Notes under the pieces: generated by a model
Told to the model about the DNA's origin: nothing
Databases searched by the model: none
What the model saw: only the letters and a program-made list of their open reading frames with translations
Assembly (NCBI GenBank): GCA_002633005.1
Contig: NMRA01000038.1
Location: forward strand, 1,284,181 to 1,348,180
DNA length: 64,000 nt
Source: Phoronis australis
Lineage: Eukaryota > Phoronida > Phoronidae
Direction: 5' to 3'
Program-made: the position numbers and the translations under genes
Shown: piece after piece, positions 39,880 to 52,934 of the stretch
How the letters are laid out: every line of letters starts with the position of its first letter
How positions within the stretch are numbered: the first letter of the stretch is position 1

Positions 39880-40299
39880 CAGCTATAGACGGTGATCATT
39901 GTCTAGCTGCAAGGCAAATAGCACAGCCACAGCACAGGCATGGTTAATCAGCCCCTCGACAATATACTGTAATAAAGAGATAGGTTAACACCTGCTATCC
40001 TGTATAGTCGCCCACCAGGCATTTCTTATTCTGGGCTACAATGGCCATGTTTCGAGAAAATGAGGAAAATTTTTGTCATTCAGGAAAACCTGAAGATTAT
40101 TTGACATCTTTATATGATTTCAAGCAATGTGAAATGTGATTCTCAAAAACTGCAGTCTTGCTTTAACTCATCATGCGTACTTCTTGATGTTGAAATCAAA
40201 TTTTCTTTGTTTCTGAATAGGTCATGAATGACATGGTATGCACTACAACCCAGTGACATATGGGACTGAGACCTCATTGAACGAAGGTCCAATGTGAAG
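39880..40299 (+). promoter_or_regulatory. PEX12 upstream region
   Basis: 420 bp directly upstream of the PEX12 start codon. AT-rich; no TATA box or recognisable element. It presumably includes the 5' UTR and core promoter. Confidence 0.3.
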
Positions 40300-43200
40300 A
40301 TGGCTGAATTTGGTGCTCATTTGACCTCGGCCATTGGTCAATCACGGCCCTCAGTGTTTGACGTCGTTGCCCAAGACAGTCTAATGTCCATGCTAAGACC
40401 TGCCTTGGGCCATGCTTGCAAAGTAAGTTTTGCCATTTTTTTGCTCATCAGCTGTGGGAATCCTGTTACTAAAACCATTCATACATCTCAGATCTCTCCT
40501 CGGATGGCAGAAGGGGGCAGCATCCTGGATGTCACATGGGTGTGCCAGCAAATGAGAGTGAGCAGTTTATGGACGATTCTTCAGAAGTCTTTCAGCTGAA
40601 ATTGTAATGGCACGCATGCCCTTGGAATGTTATACTTTGAAGCATTCCTCATTGAAACACTTTGGTCATGTAAGCTTATTTTATTTTTTCCTAGGTTGTT
40701 TAGTTTTTAGAGCTTTATTGCTTTATGTTTTGGTTTTCAGGGTTGTTGGGTTGTATTCTCTTTATATGTGCTATGGACAACTGCACATTTTACAGAGAGT
40801 CTGTAATGAAGCTCATGCTACTGTATTCTGTTCTAAACGTGTTGAACAACAATGACGGTGGCATGCAGGGCAACGGTGAATGTGGCAATCAAACGTCAAT
40901 ACATCAGCTGTCTGCACCTGTCTCTCAGCTGTAATCCAAAGGTCTGGCGCTGCCAGTTTGACAACATGTATGTGAACGATGCTTTGCTATGTAAAAGCTG
41001 GCTATGGTGTTCTTAACAAGCATCACTAATGTTTGACACTCTGACGTATGTTCTCCAAAGATATACCAGTTCAGCTCCAGTGACTATTGTTATGTTTTTC
41101 TAGGTTCTTGCCGAGTCGAATCCTGCTTATTTTGGATGGATTTTCCGATTCAGCGATGAACTGTATACTGCTTTTGACCTCGTTTTAGAACACCATTATC
41201 TGAAGAAATACAGTGAGTGTTTTGTGCATTTACAAAGAAACGTCCTCTGCTCAAGATTTTTTCAGAGACTGAAATGTTATTAAATAAAAAAAGAGGATTT
41301 CTCTGTAAATAACATTTTAGAGGATTATTGAATAACTATAAAGAAACGTACTCTGCTCAAGATTTTTTCAGAGACTGAAATGTTATTAAATAAAAAAGAG
41401 GATTTCTCTGTAAATAACATTTTAGAGGATTATTGAATAACTATGAATCCCCAGTAACACTCGTTTAAACCGTTTTTTTGTGTAACTTGCGCAATGTCTT
41501 CAGTAAGATTTTCTTGTTTTGTGCACTTGGCAATTCAAGAAAGTTATATATTTCACCTACTGTATTTGGATAAAATTTCTTGATTTTGTTGGGTCCGATT
41601 TATGTTTGTTTTGCTGTAGTTAGGAAATGAAATTTATCAGTATCGCCCAATAATACTGTAATGGTCTGCACAATGAAATGATATTAATTGTGATGATGAT
41701 GGTAACAGTGTATGCTAAATATAGTAATAGTATTGAAATAATTGAAAATATAAAATTGGACTTTGTATTAACCTTTTTGAAAAAGATTTTTGCAACATTT
41801 TTACCTAATCTGCAGATCTATGCTTTTATCCATCTTACTTCTGGGAAGTGTGCTAAAGGCCATGAGAATAGCGTTTTCAGACCTTGACACACCAAGACTA
41901 GGCTAGGCGAGGTGCTTTACTTCAGCCACCCAGCAAGTCAAGCCTATTCATAGATATGCTGGAGTTAACTGAGTGTGTAAATCTTCCATTAGAAAGTAGT
42001 GAACCTGTAGTTGTTTCCACCAGATTAAGCTTATTGTATTGGAAACTCAAAGGATATGGTAATGCAGTGTCTGCAGATGATGGGGGTGAGTGAGATGTCA
42101 TTTGTTAAGGCAACTTATAAGTCATGGGGATTTTCAGTGGGAGAAGCCTGCTTCACCCTTATCAGTCACGTGGAACTAATTGTCACGTGGGTTATGTAGA
42201 GCTTGAGTCACTTGTAAGATTTGATTTTTCGGGCCCAGATATTTGTGGCTCGGATTTTTGGTTGCCAAACACTGTTCTCATCACAAGTTCATTTAAAGCC
42301 TCAAACCTCTGAAGCTGCCATTTTTTGAGCGTGATTATTTTTTCAGGAGGGTCCTTCTCTGAAAACTTCTATGGACTGAAGCGAGTGTGCCATAATCTTG
42401 AACAAAAACAACTTCCATCGCACGTGCTAAGGAGATCTCTGTTGTTTCTTGTAAGTTTTCCTTGTTTGAATATTACAAAATACTACTCGGGTCTTCAGCA
42501 GTCAATGCCATCAACGTAATTTTTGTTCTGAGACCTTGGAAACATCACAAATTGTAACTCAGTCAACCGTCTTGCCATTTCCAATAAATTGATATTTTGT
42601 CTCTGTATTGGAGCTGTTGCCATGGCGATTAATTGAGTAAATGTGTTGCCTGTTGTTTGACATTGGACGGAACTATCACTGCTCAATTCAGAATTAACGT
42701 TTCTTTATTTCAGGTGATTGTACCATATTTGAAGCTCAAGTTGGACAGTTTGTTTGAAAAGCTAAGACTGGAAATAGCTGATGGTCTGCACATGTCACAG
42801 GTTTGATACATTTGTCCTTAAAGTAAACATAAGAATTTGAGGCATCCAGTTGAGAAAACAAATAAAATTTGAATCTAATAATGGAATTTAATTCTAGTAA
42901 GTCTTATTTCAAATTCCAGTATCAGATTAAAGGAAACCTTTTGCAACGGTAATCTCAAAAGTGTCATTTGAAAGAATTCCCACTCAAGCAAGCAGTTATA
43001 GTTTGAGTGAAAAATACTCACTCCAAAAATTTTTATGGGAGATTGTCAATTATAAAGAAATATGGTATTACATTTTTGCTGTACGTGTAACCAGAATCTT
43101 TGAAGCCTGTATGTGTGAACGTTCTCTATTCTGTGAAATTTGCGATTGCGAACTATTGCATATTTGATCTATACAACGCACTACACATGAAATGGACTAT

Positions 43201-46200
43201 CAGTAGGTCTGCCAGTGCAAAAAAAAACATTGTAACAAGAAATTGTCTTCCATATTACAAGGCTTTTTCTCTTGTTTTACACAAAATATGGTGGAAAAGT
43301 GAATTTCCTTCATTTTGTGAAGTTTTTCGACAAAGAGTAACTTGAAAAACTTCTGCATCATATTTAATATACTTTGTACTGACAGTTTGTATAAATAACA
43401 CAGGGCAAAACTCTTAATAAGTTATACCAGTATAATCGAGTATTGAAAATGGCAAAGTACAAATTTCAGTTGGCAAATCTTTTTGAGAAAAACATATGAA
43501 AATGCTCTGAGGAGTGGCACATAGTGAAATCTAATGAAGAATTTTAAACTGAGGTCAATGACTAAAGCGAGAACACCAACGAATACAAAGACGACGCTCA
43601 TGACACCGACAACCAAAAGACTGCCGATGATGCTGGCATTGACAACAACAGTAAAGATGCTATCAGCAACTACAGAGACAAGTCAACGATGTCGCAGCCA
43701 GTGACAATGACACCAAAGGAGACAGTTAGAATGACCCACTGCTGATGGTGGCAGCAACCAACGGACAACATTGGTGAGCCGATAACAATGCCAAACGCAA
43801 CCATGGCATTGATGGTATTAACAACGAATCTCACTACTTCAATGATGAAGATGACGACGCCACTGACACTCCATGTAAACGACTAGGATGACACTGATGA
43901 GATGAGAATGCATCAAGTGCATGCATCGGCAAAGCCATTGTCACTGCAGCTGACCATCTGGCAAGTAAAACGGCGACAACTATAAAAATGACGCCGAAGC
44001 CAGTGACAACAATAACAAAGGCGGCGCCATTGCAAACAACTCCCTTACTAGGTCTCCCCACTCTGAAAAATGGGTGTCAGCTGATGGTTCTAGGATCTTA
44101 AAGTCATGCTCTAAACAAAATTTTTGTAGAATTGTTATACATTTTTTAGCACAATGCACGAATTTTCAGGTTTAAAGGAATTACACATGTGGTTGGATGA
44201 GTGTACCAACAAAAAACAGCGAGGAATTGGTGAATAAATTCCAAAACTCAGTAAATTTCAAATATCTCAGATAACGCATTCAGATAGTGCTTGATGAGAA
44301 CCATTCGCATACCAAATTTCAGAAAGCCCTGACAAGGAACGCTGGAGATATGGTACAAAAAATCAGTCGATGAAAGAGAAGTCATCAGATCTGGAATAAT
44401 TGTGGAATGTTCGTAATGAAAAATTACCGCTGAGTTAAAGCTCTACAAAAAAAAAAATGAAAAATGGCCATCACATCATCACCTTTGGTGTGATTTCACC
44501 CAATAAGGTTTGAAGTTTTAGTAAGATACATGTTGTGTATGAATTTCTTGTTGTTTGAACCAAAAGTGCAACTTGCAGAACGATATGATAGACTAACAAA
44601 AGTGCAACACTAAAATAGTCAATAAAAGAACAGTCATCTGACCAGTAGTTCTTGAATACCTTGCACATAGTAGAACAGAACGAGAAATGGATGGATACCC
44701 CAGATAGCGGTTAACGAGAGCTATCCACGTAACAAATTTCAAAAATATCTGTTGACAGATTGCAGAAATATGGCACCGCAAAGAGAAACATCGAAAAACG
44801 TTTCCCTCAACACCATCTTGTGTCTGATTTGAACCAAAAGCATCAGACGCTATTAATGAGACACTTACCGTGTATAAATTTCATGTTGATCAAACATGAG
44901 AACCACAGGAAGGGTGTAGAACCCATGTCGTTCTTGAACTCTTAGATGTATGACTGGGATGTATCCTAAGAAATATACCCGTGTGGGACCAGAAACATCG
45001 GAAAATTGTGAATAAGTCAAGAACATTAAGCCGGAGCCAGAAATTTACTTTAAAATTTGTTTCTCTTTATAATTTTTAGCACTTGATGAGATCTATTCAA
45101 ATAACAAATTTCAGACAGATTATTCAAAGGACACCTGAGCTGTCAATCAATAAAGGGCAGTTATCAGAAAACTTCGAATAACTCAAGAATATTAACTCGT
45201 AGCGAGAAACGAATCACATGCTTCCAATAACGCTCAGTGAGATCTACTTACATATAAAATTTGAGAATAAAGGACCATGGAGCTAGAAGTCCACATAGTG
45301 AAAAATGACTGTTGCAGTGTCATCTTTGGTCCAATTTCATCCAAAAACATTAGGCTTTGAGGGTATCATGAAATACAAATTTTACCTAAGTTTCATCTCG
45401 ACTGGAAAAAATGTCATCTGTAACATGCTTACTAAAAAAATAAACTTCACAACAGAGCAACATGCTTGGGAAAATATCGTTTCAACAATTAATTAATCTG
45501 TTAAATTTGTCATCCCTTGTCATACACTGGATATCATTGGTCTTGCAGACGTTGGCTGACAAGTGCAGACGATTGTTCGTCACAATCTACCCGTATGTCC
45601 ATTTGTCCTGGGGCAGTAGCATGTTTGTGTATTTGTTTCTGTACACATTCAACAAGACGTGTCATTATTCCCCATTCATTCACCTATCGGGTGCTACACT
45701 GGACACACTTACAGAGGAAGACGTGGATCAATTCAGATCAGAAGATAGTTTATTAGATGTGTCTACGATGAGGTAATAGTTCTCCTTTAGGAGTAATAGC
45801 TGAATCTAGTGTTCAATTTATATGTGAGAACTTTTGTTGTTAATCTTTGTGATTTAATCAAACTTTACGTTCCTGTTAAAGTGGCTGTAATCCTGCATTC
45901 CATCACCAAACACACTTTTGATGTAAACCACCTACCAGTATGAAATTGGTCCAAGTTGTTCCTCAGTCAGAATACTGAAATGTGGTTTTGGAGTTGGAAA
46001 GAATTGGCAGTTTGTTATTACATTGGCTGGACTCCGCAAATTGACTTGTCACGGCATTTTGTTTTCGTCGATAGTCTTGAACACAAACAAGCTGTCAGCT
46101 CTTTTCAAGACCATAATTCTCATCTGAATAACGAACAAGTAAAGACTAATTATAGAGCACTAAGTGGTACAAATCAAAAGTTAATATTCTTTGATCATGG

Positions 46201-49200
46201 TTCTTTCATAACCTCTTTCATTGGTGCTGTACAAAAATAATCCCGCCAAAGTTTGATAATCAGTTTGATGAAGCGTGCTTTGCATAAGCTTTCAGATCAG
46301 ATTTTACGCCATTTGATTGATCAGTTTTGAGTGGCATGGAGTAAATTTTGATGGTCTTTTGGCCATAGTGTGTTATTTGTGTTCAATTCATTTTTACAAC
46401 TTCTCTAGTTAATTATGTCTAATGACCAGTCTCATGTAAATATTGTTCTTTGTTTTCTGTTTGCAGTTTTCCTAAAAGAGTGAAATATTTATTAATGCGG
46501 ACAGTTTCTCTCACTATATCATGGTTATCCACTGGTCTCTCTCTGACGGCGTTCTTCCTTCAGTTTCTTGACTGGTGGTACAACAGCGAACAAACTCGTG
46601 TCTCACCAGCCAGCTTACCCATTCCAAATCCACCCAAGGTAAGGACTCTCATTGGCAGGGTTCCCCAGGGCCCGAGGTGAGGACTCCTATTGGCTGAGCT
46701 CTCCTGGGCCTGAGGTCTAATCTCTGCACTTGAAACTCATCTTGAAAATTGACTAATCACATCGCATGCTTCAAATAAACTTACAAATTTTGTACTTGAA
46801 TCATGCGGCGTGATTGGTTAAGTATCAACCCCGAGTCGAGTCAGAGTTCGTAGACTAGACCCTGGTTCCCTGTTGTGTCACTTTTGAGGTAAGAATACCT
46901 GTTGTTGGCTCCATTTTTGGCTGTAGCAATTTTAAAAGCGCAAGAAGAAACGATATTGTATGGTCACAGTGTGATGGTGGTGATGGATATGGCATAAGCA
47001 GAGTGTCTGCGATGAGTGATCATTGAATTTTACACTGCTCACATTGGCATCGGTATGTTGTGGTCAGAAATTTCTCCAAACGTTTTTCCCAGCACATGGA
47101 AACCGATCGGGAAGATGAGTATTTATCTTTTTGCTCAAGTTTTCTTACTCAACTCGTCGCACGTCTGATTGTGCTGGCAACAGTACAGCAGGATCACGTG
47201 ATCACAGAACTATTTTGCGCACTTCCGCCACCAGAGTTCGCTCCTGTGCATTGCCGTCAACGTTTGTTGTCATAGGTGTCATCAGACAAATCATTCTATT
47301 CATTTTGAGAGCGCTCGAAATCCTCGTAAAAATCAGACATGTCCTCCATTGTTGACATATTGCAGAGTGATATAACCTGCTTATGTCGTCACATGTTTGA
47401 TTGGGAGAATTGAAACTCATCACTACAAATGTGATTCAGCTGTATATGAGCATGTTTGGCATTGTGGTAATTTAAGTTATGATGAATAACAAAACTAAAT
47501 GCCTATTCAGACTCGGTAAGGTATTTACTTCTCAAAACACCAGAAAACCCTGGATTATTAAATTAATGAGTCGGTAATCAGTAAATGTTGATCTGAACAA
47601 TGCTGTACTATCAATGCCAGAGTTCTGCATAACAAAATATTTTTGATTTGATGGGACATAGAATACTTTCAATAGACCCCTTTATATCCAAAAATTTTCT
47701 TGATTTTTTCCTTATCACCCAAATACAAAAGTTGTTCACTCAAGTATGTTTTTTGCATGAGAAATTATGAAAAATATTCCAGAAAACGTTCCACGTGCCT
47801 TCTGTCATTAACAGCCGAATACTTGAACGGAGAACTGACTGATGGAATACCGCATTTTTATGCGCCCACATATTTATATGTGGACGCATTATGCCGTCAT
47901 CTCCGTCCGTCCGTCCGTCCGTCCGGGCGGCGTCCGTCCGGCGTCTGGCGTCCGGCGTCCGCTGCTCTATCTCCAAAACCCTTTGACATACGTTCATGAA
48001 ATTTGGCACATATGTTCCATTCATGAATGGGACGGCATGTGCGAACTTTCGGACGGATCCGACTACCGGTGTGCCCCCCTAGTGGCAATTTTAGTTTTTT
48101 ATGCTTACCTTTGTATCTTCAAAAGTCCTGAACGGATTTTCATGAAATTTGGTATGTAGGCACCTAGTAGTGAGATGACGCTATCCTGCCGTTTTCGGAT
48201 GGATTCGACATAGTTTGCGCCACCTAGTGGCCATTTTTAGTGTTTTCGAGTCTGTTTTTGTGCTTCCACCCCTCTATCAACCAAACCGCTCAAAGGATGA
48301 TTGTGAAAATTGGNCCAGAAAACCCTGGATTAGTAAATTAATGAGTTGGTAATCAGTAAATGTTGATCTGAACTATGCTGTACTATCAATGCCAGAGTTC
48401 TGCATAACAAAATATTTTTGATTTGATGGGACATAGAATACTCTCAATAGACCTCTTTGTATCCAAAAATTTTCTTGATTTTTTCCTTATCACCCAAATA
48501 CGAAAGTTGTTCACTCAAGTATGTTTTTTGCATGAGAAATTATGAAAAATATTCCAGAAATCGTTCCACGTCCCTTCTGTCATTAACAGCCGAATACTTG
48601 AACGGAGAACTTACTGATGGAATACCGCATTTTTATAAATTGCTGTATTATTTAGTGCTATAAAGCTTTGAAAGTTACTGTAATAAATGTGTGCTACATT
48701 GTGGCCAGTGACATTTCATTTTTTTCAATTTTAAGGGTGATTTCAACCCATATTCTCACAACCTACTGTGCCAGAGACAACTTACTGTGGTGAATGTTTG
48801 TTACTTTATGGCCAGAGACACAATATTCTCATTTCTTCAATTTTCAGAGTGATGTCAGCGCATATGCTCCCAATCTGTGTTTGTTATGTAATCGTATTCG
48901 CACAAATGACACAGCATTAGCTGTTTCAGGGTAAGTAGAAAAGAATACATTGAAAAATGAAAATGTAAATATTGGAAAATATTGAAACTACATGCTGCGC
49001 CATTTAGAATGGCTATTTATGAATTTCAGGCTGGGTTGAAACAGTTCTTAGTGGAGTGGATTGCAAGATCAGAGTATAAGCTTCGTGTGGTCTCTGTTGC
49101 ATTATTTTGCAAAATACTTTGTACCAACCCATCTAAAAATCTCGACAAAGTCTGGATAACAATAGAAATGGAATGGAACTTTTCGGGGTCTCCATGCTGT

Positions 49201-49922
49201 TTGGGAGAGAGGTGACAGCAGAAACCAGGAAAGCATTTTGTACTTGGGGAAAGGTCACTAGTCTGCATATTGGCTTAGAATTTTGCAGACCCTTGTAAGT
49301 CATGGGTGTCATTCACACACATTAGTTCTATTGGTATTGACATACATGGTCAGTGAAAGCACTTCTTTGTGAGCCATGCTCCTAGTTATACAACTGTCCC
49401 AGTCGGACTGTGCACTAAACACAGCTTAAGAAAGGGTGGTTTTATTACCCCCATATGGACTGTGAATATCTGAGCCCAGCATGAATATATTAAAAGGACT
49501 ATAAACCTGCCTTCCGTCACAAAAGCCATCTTTTGAAAGTGGTCTCCAAGTGAGTCTTGGTTAAAATAGAGGTGATTTCAGGGCTTTTGCTTTGTCGTTG
49601 TGCATCGAAATGAATGCCTGGACAATCATGAGATTTAAGCTCATACATGTCACTAAGTCACGCCCCTGTTACAAAAATGTTACAGCATGAAGTCAAAATT
49701 TTCAGTCTAAACAGGTCACTGCCATGCCACCTAGCATTTAGGCCGGGAACTAGCCAGTCACATAGCTTGAAGTTCTTGATCTGTTGAGTATTTTATTGTT
49801 ACAGATATGTGTTCTGCTATCCGTGTATTTACAACTATGTGAAGGCTAACCACCGATGTCCCTTGTCTGGTTACCCATGTGAACTCCAGCACCTGATCAA
49901 ACTCTACCTGCAGGCTAGTTGA
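40300..49922 (+). CDS. PEX12: Peroxisome assembly protein 12 (peroxin-12)
   Basis: Eight exons: 40300-40422, 41104-41212, 42347-42450, 42714-42800, 45549-45772, 46467-46638, 48848-48930 and 49805-49922 (stop TGA). Lengths total 1020 bp (339 residues plus stop; human is 359) with all phases consistent. The N terminus [10 protein letters not shown]...[10 protein letters not shown] matches PEX12, followed by [17 protein letters not shown] and the membrane-proximal [10 protein letters not shown]. The C-terminal RING-like domain has Cys284/Cys287 (CLLC), Cys305/Cys308 (YVFCYPC) and Cys319 (HRCPLSGYP). This reduced cysteine set is normal for PEX12, whose RING binds less zinc than a full RING. PEX12 is an integral peroxisomal membrane protein acting with PEX2 and PEX10 in PEX5 ubiquitination and matrix-protein import. 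The exon 4 donor is a weak GTTTGA. Introns carry a 106-bp duplication, a modular repeat tract and an allelic duplication. Confidence 0.96.
41234..41445. repeat. 106-bp tandem duplication
   Basis: AAAGAAACGTCCTCTGCTCA starts at 41234 and recurs at 41340 with one substitution. The copies continue almost identically to AGGATTATTGAATAACTAT. It lies in PEX12 intron 2. Confidence 0.9.
43550..44060. repeat. trinucleotide-biased low-complexity tract
   Basis: Rich in GAC, AAC, GAT and CCA triplets (GACAACAAC, ATGACGACG, CAGTGACAATGACACC). No single frame stays open with recognisable protein. It lies in PEX12 intron 4 and is probably an expanded and decayed simple repeat. Confidence 0.55.
44200..45400. 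repeat. second family of diverged modular repeats
   Basis: CAAATTTCA-type words preceded by a GATGAGA..CTATTC-like phrase recur near 44307, 44735, 44875, 45104 and 45253. They are accompanied by GAAACATCGAAAA, AATAACTCAAGAA and TTTGGT..GATTTCA phrases. Units are about 140-230 bp, poorly conserved and non-coding. Confidence 0.45.
47540..48636. repeat. allelic duplication around a polymorphic insertion (N at 48314)
   Basis: 47540-47861 and 48315-48636 align base for base over 322 bp with a few substitutions. After that the first copy continues into a modular element, whereas the second continues into unique sequence (AAATTGCTGTATTATTTAG). The N at 48314 ends the first copy inside the element. 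Confidence 0.88.
47858..48313 (+). repeat. modular ~150-bp-unit element, copy 2 (truncated by gap)
   Basis: Begins with the same ATGCG...CCACATAT/ATATGTGG hairpin as copy 1, then a CCGT microsatellite (about 47903-47942). It matches copy 1 closely through ACCCTTTGAC, TTCATGAAATTTGGCACATA and CCCCTAGTGGCAATTTT until the N. Close identity to copy 1 suggests fairly recent activity. Confidence 0.85.
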
Positions 49923-50791
49923 TTACAAAGTAGAAGCGTTGGTAGCTAGTGGAATGGCAGTAGAACAGTTGATCAGAAGTCAGTGATGCCTGAGTTTGTC
50001 GCCTGACCTCTGCCACCCGACATTTAAGTCTTGCAGTCACCAGACATGATTAGAGTAATGTATTAAGTTTTGTTGGGTGGTGGAAGACAACTCTTTTCAG
50101 AGGCTTACACCCTTACTGTGCACTTTTACCGCACACCTCAAAAACTATCCTCGCACACAAACCCTTACCATGGAATCTGTACGCCAACCACACTTGGGCA
50201 CACTTACCAAAGACAGTTTTTAGTGCAAGTGCGGCCCAGTTTTTATTTGTTGTTTTTCGGTCCCATACTCTGTGGTAATAGTGCCAGAGTGTGATTGAAG
50301 TTCAATTTCTGTGGTAAGGATTTTTGTGCTGATAATAGTTTTTATGGCGTATTGTCAGGGTGGTACTTTCTGTTACAACTAAGATTGACGAAATGACGGG
50401 TGGATAGTCTAGCTTAATCATATAAGTACCGGTATATGTATTTGTTAATACCAAACGCATGTTTTACTGTGTAGAAATATGACACTGGCTACAGTGTAAC
50501 AACATGTCCATATCAATGAGGATTCTAATGGTTGTTCTTGTTCATGGAGCTCAACTAACACTGCACTTCATCAGTTTCCAGAAACCTGTTGTTACTGTGA
50601 CGGTAACTGATTAAAATAAAATGAACAACTTCCGATTAATTCAGCGAATGAGTAAACCTGTGGGGAGAGGGTAAAAATTTGCTCACCTATTTAAGCAATA
50701 AGATGCTGTTCATGTATACAGATTTGTTAATTTCACAATCATTTCTAATGTATAATGTATGATGATGTGGTCTGTTTATTACATTATCTTT

Positions 50792-50797
50792 AATAAA
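50792..50797 (+). promoter_or_regulatory. candidate polyadenylation signal of PEX12
   Basis: AATAAA 870 bp past the PEX12 stop codon. An earlier AATAAA lies near 50615, so transcript ends may vary. The stretch 49923-50790 would be 3' UTR. Confidence 0.4.
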
Positions 50798-51323
50798 GTC
50801 CACTGAGTTCTCACTTCAGTTGTCGCGATTTGAAAGTTGGTGAGGCGTTCATTTAAGATGTCTTCAGGCCCACTTTTGGTTATTGCATCAGGCCAAATTT
50901 TTACTGTAGGAAGGTAAATATTTCCATAGGTAATATGGCGATTTGCAGCCCAGAATTCCTAAAACTGTCTCTGGGATAACATTGCAGTGAGACAGAAACC
51001 TCGAGCCGGTTCCGCAGAAATTGGAGTCGTTGCGACAGATGTGTGGCTACACTATAACTGGTGGCTCTGGTGTTTACCAGCATCACATGGAAGCAACTTG
51101 TGGAGGATGTTCCATCATATGATGTTTTTAAACTCTGACACCACCATTTTAAGTGTGGCCGCTGGCCCTATAGTGTATGATAATGGCCCCAAGTTTTAAG
51201 TTGAGGTCTTTTCCACTAGTGCACAGCTAATTGTTAAAGCAATTGTTTGGATTTGTTTCCCGTGGATTTTGGTGAGACCTCAAAAATCCAGTTATCGGTA
51301 TATCAGTGAAATCCAAGTCTATT

Positions 51324-52931
51324 ATTATGCACCCACATACTTATATGTGGACACATTATGCCATCATCCCCCTCTGTTCGGCGTCCGCTGATCTATCTCC
51401 AAAACCCTTTGAGGACTATGTTCATGAAATTTTGCACGTGTTTCTTTCAGTAATAGGACGGCACAAGTGAACTTTCGGACGAATCTGACTGCCAGTGTGC
51501 CTTTTGTGACAATTTTAGTTTTTTACATTTACCTCTGTATCTTAAAGGGCCTCAACAGCTTTTCATAAAATTTGGTTGATAGGCATCTATTTGTGAGATG
51601 ACGGATGGATTCGAGGTATTTTGCGCCACTTTGTGGCCATTTTTACTGTTTTTAAGTCCGCTCATCTATCAACCAAAGAACTCTAAGGATGATTTTGAAA
51701 ATTGACGTATTTGTTCTCAGTGTGAAGAGGACGGTTGACGATGACGACTTCGACTACTGTGTTGCCTCCTAGTGGCAGTTTTGTTTTGTTTTTGCCCGTA
51801 GCTGCTTCTCCTAAACCCACTGCAGGATGTTTATTAAATTTAGTAATTGTATTTGTATGAAGCTAACAACAGGCGGAGCCAAAAAACGTTCTGCGCTTAA
51901 GTGGCAATTTCATTTTTTCGGTTTTCATTTGTTTCTCTGAAGTTCCTTGACAGATTTTTATGAAATTTGGTAAAATGTTTTCTATTAAACAGATGATGAC
52001 ATCTTGCCGTTTTCAAATGGATTGGACGTTTGTGCACCATCTACTGCATTCCTGGGCGCATTTCAACATGCGGCGTTGCTCTTGTTAAAAATTTTTAGTA
52101 CGTTTTTAACACCTCCCTCTCCATCCACCAAACCACTTGAAGAATCATTAGTAAAATTTGGAGATGTGTTCCTTATGAGAAGACCGAGGCTGACGTTGAT
52201 TTTCGGACGTGGCAGATGTGTTCCTATGGAGATGGCAACAAATGACGGCAAGTTTCTGACTAATCCAAGTACAGCTGTGCTCCCTAGTGGCAATTTTATT
52301 TTTTATGTTTGCCTCTGTAACTTCATAACTCTTTGATTCTTTTTCATAAAATTTGGCAAACAAGTTTCTGTTATGAAGACGACAGCACCTTAATTTCCTT
52401 TTTGTGATGGATTTGACCTATTCTGCACCAACTAGTGACCATTTTAATTATTTTTAGTCTGTTTTTTGTATCTGCCGAACTACGCCGAGGGTCGTTATGA
52501 AAATTTCCAGACGTGTTTCTACTGACTCGAAAAGAGCATGACTGATGTGGATTTTCAAACGGGTGCAACTATTGTGATGCACCATAGTGACACTTATTTC
52601 TCATCTACGGCTGTGTCTCCTAAGCCCCTTGCAAGATGTTTTTGAAAATTTGCAATTGTATTCCAATAAACTTGACACCAGATGGACCGATTTGACTATC
52701 GCTGTGGTTCCTAATAGCATTGCCTTTGTATCTTTGGATTTCTTTGACGGATTGTCATGAAATTCGGCAAATAGTTTTGAGAGACGACACCTTCCCATTT
52801 TTGGGTGAGTTCAATGTATTCTGTGCCATTTAATGGCCATTTTTTATTATACAAATCATCAAACGGCCCTAGAAGCAACACCATTTTCAGTGCAGGCGTG
52901 CGCGCATTTCAGCGTTCGGCGTTGCTCTTGT
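51324..52931 (+). repeat. modular ~150-bp-unit element, copy 3 (longest)
   Basis: About 1.6 kb, opening with the CCACATACTTATATGTGG hairpin and ending GCGTTCGGCGTTGCTCTTG. The module word (CTAGTGGC/CATTTTT variants) recurs near 51498, 51634, 51765, 51894, 52279, 52428, 52577 and 52826, spaced mostly 130-150 bp. It is more diverged than copies 1 and 2 and has more modules. Non-coding. Confidence 0.75.
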
Positions 52932-52934
52932 TTT

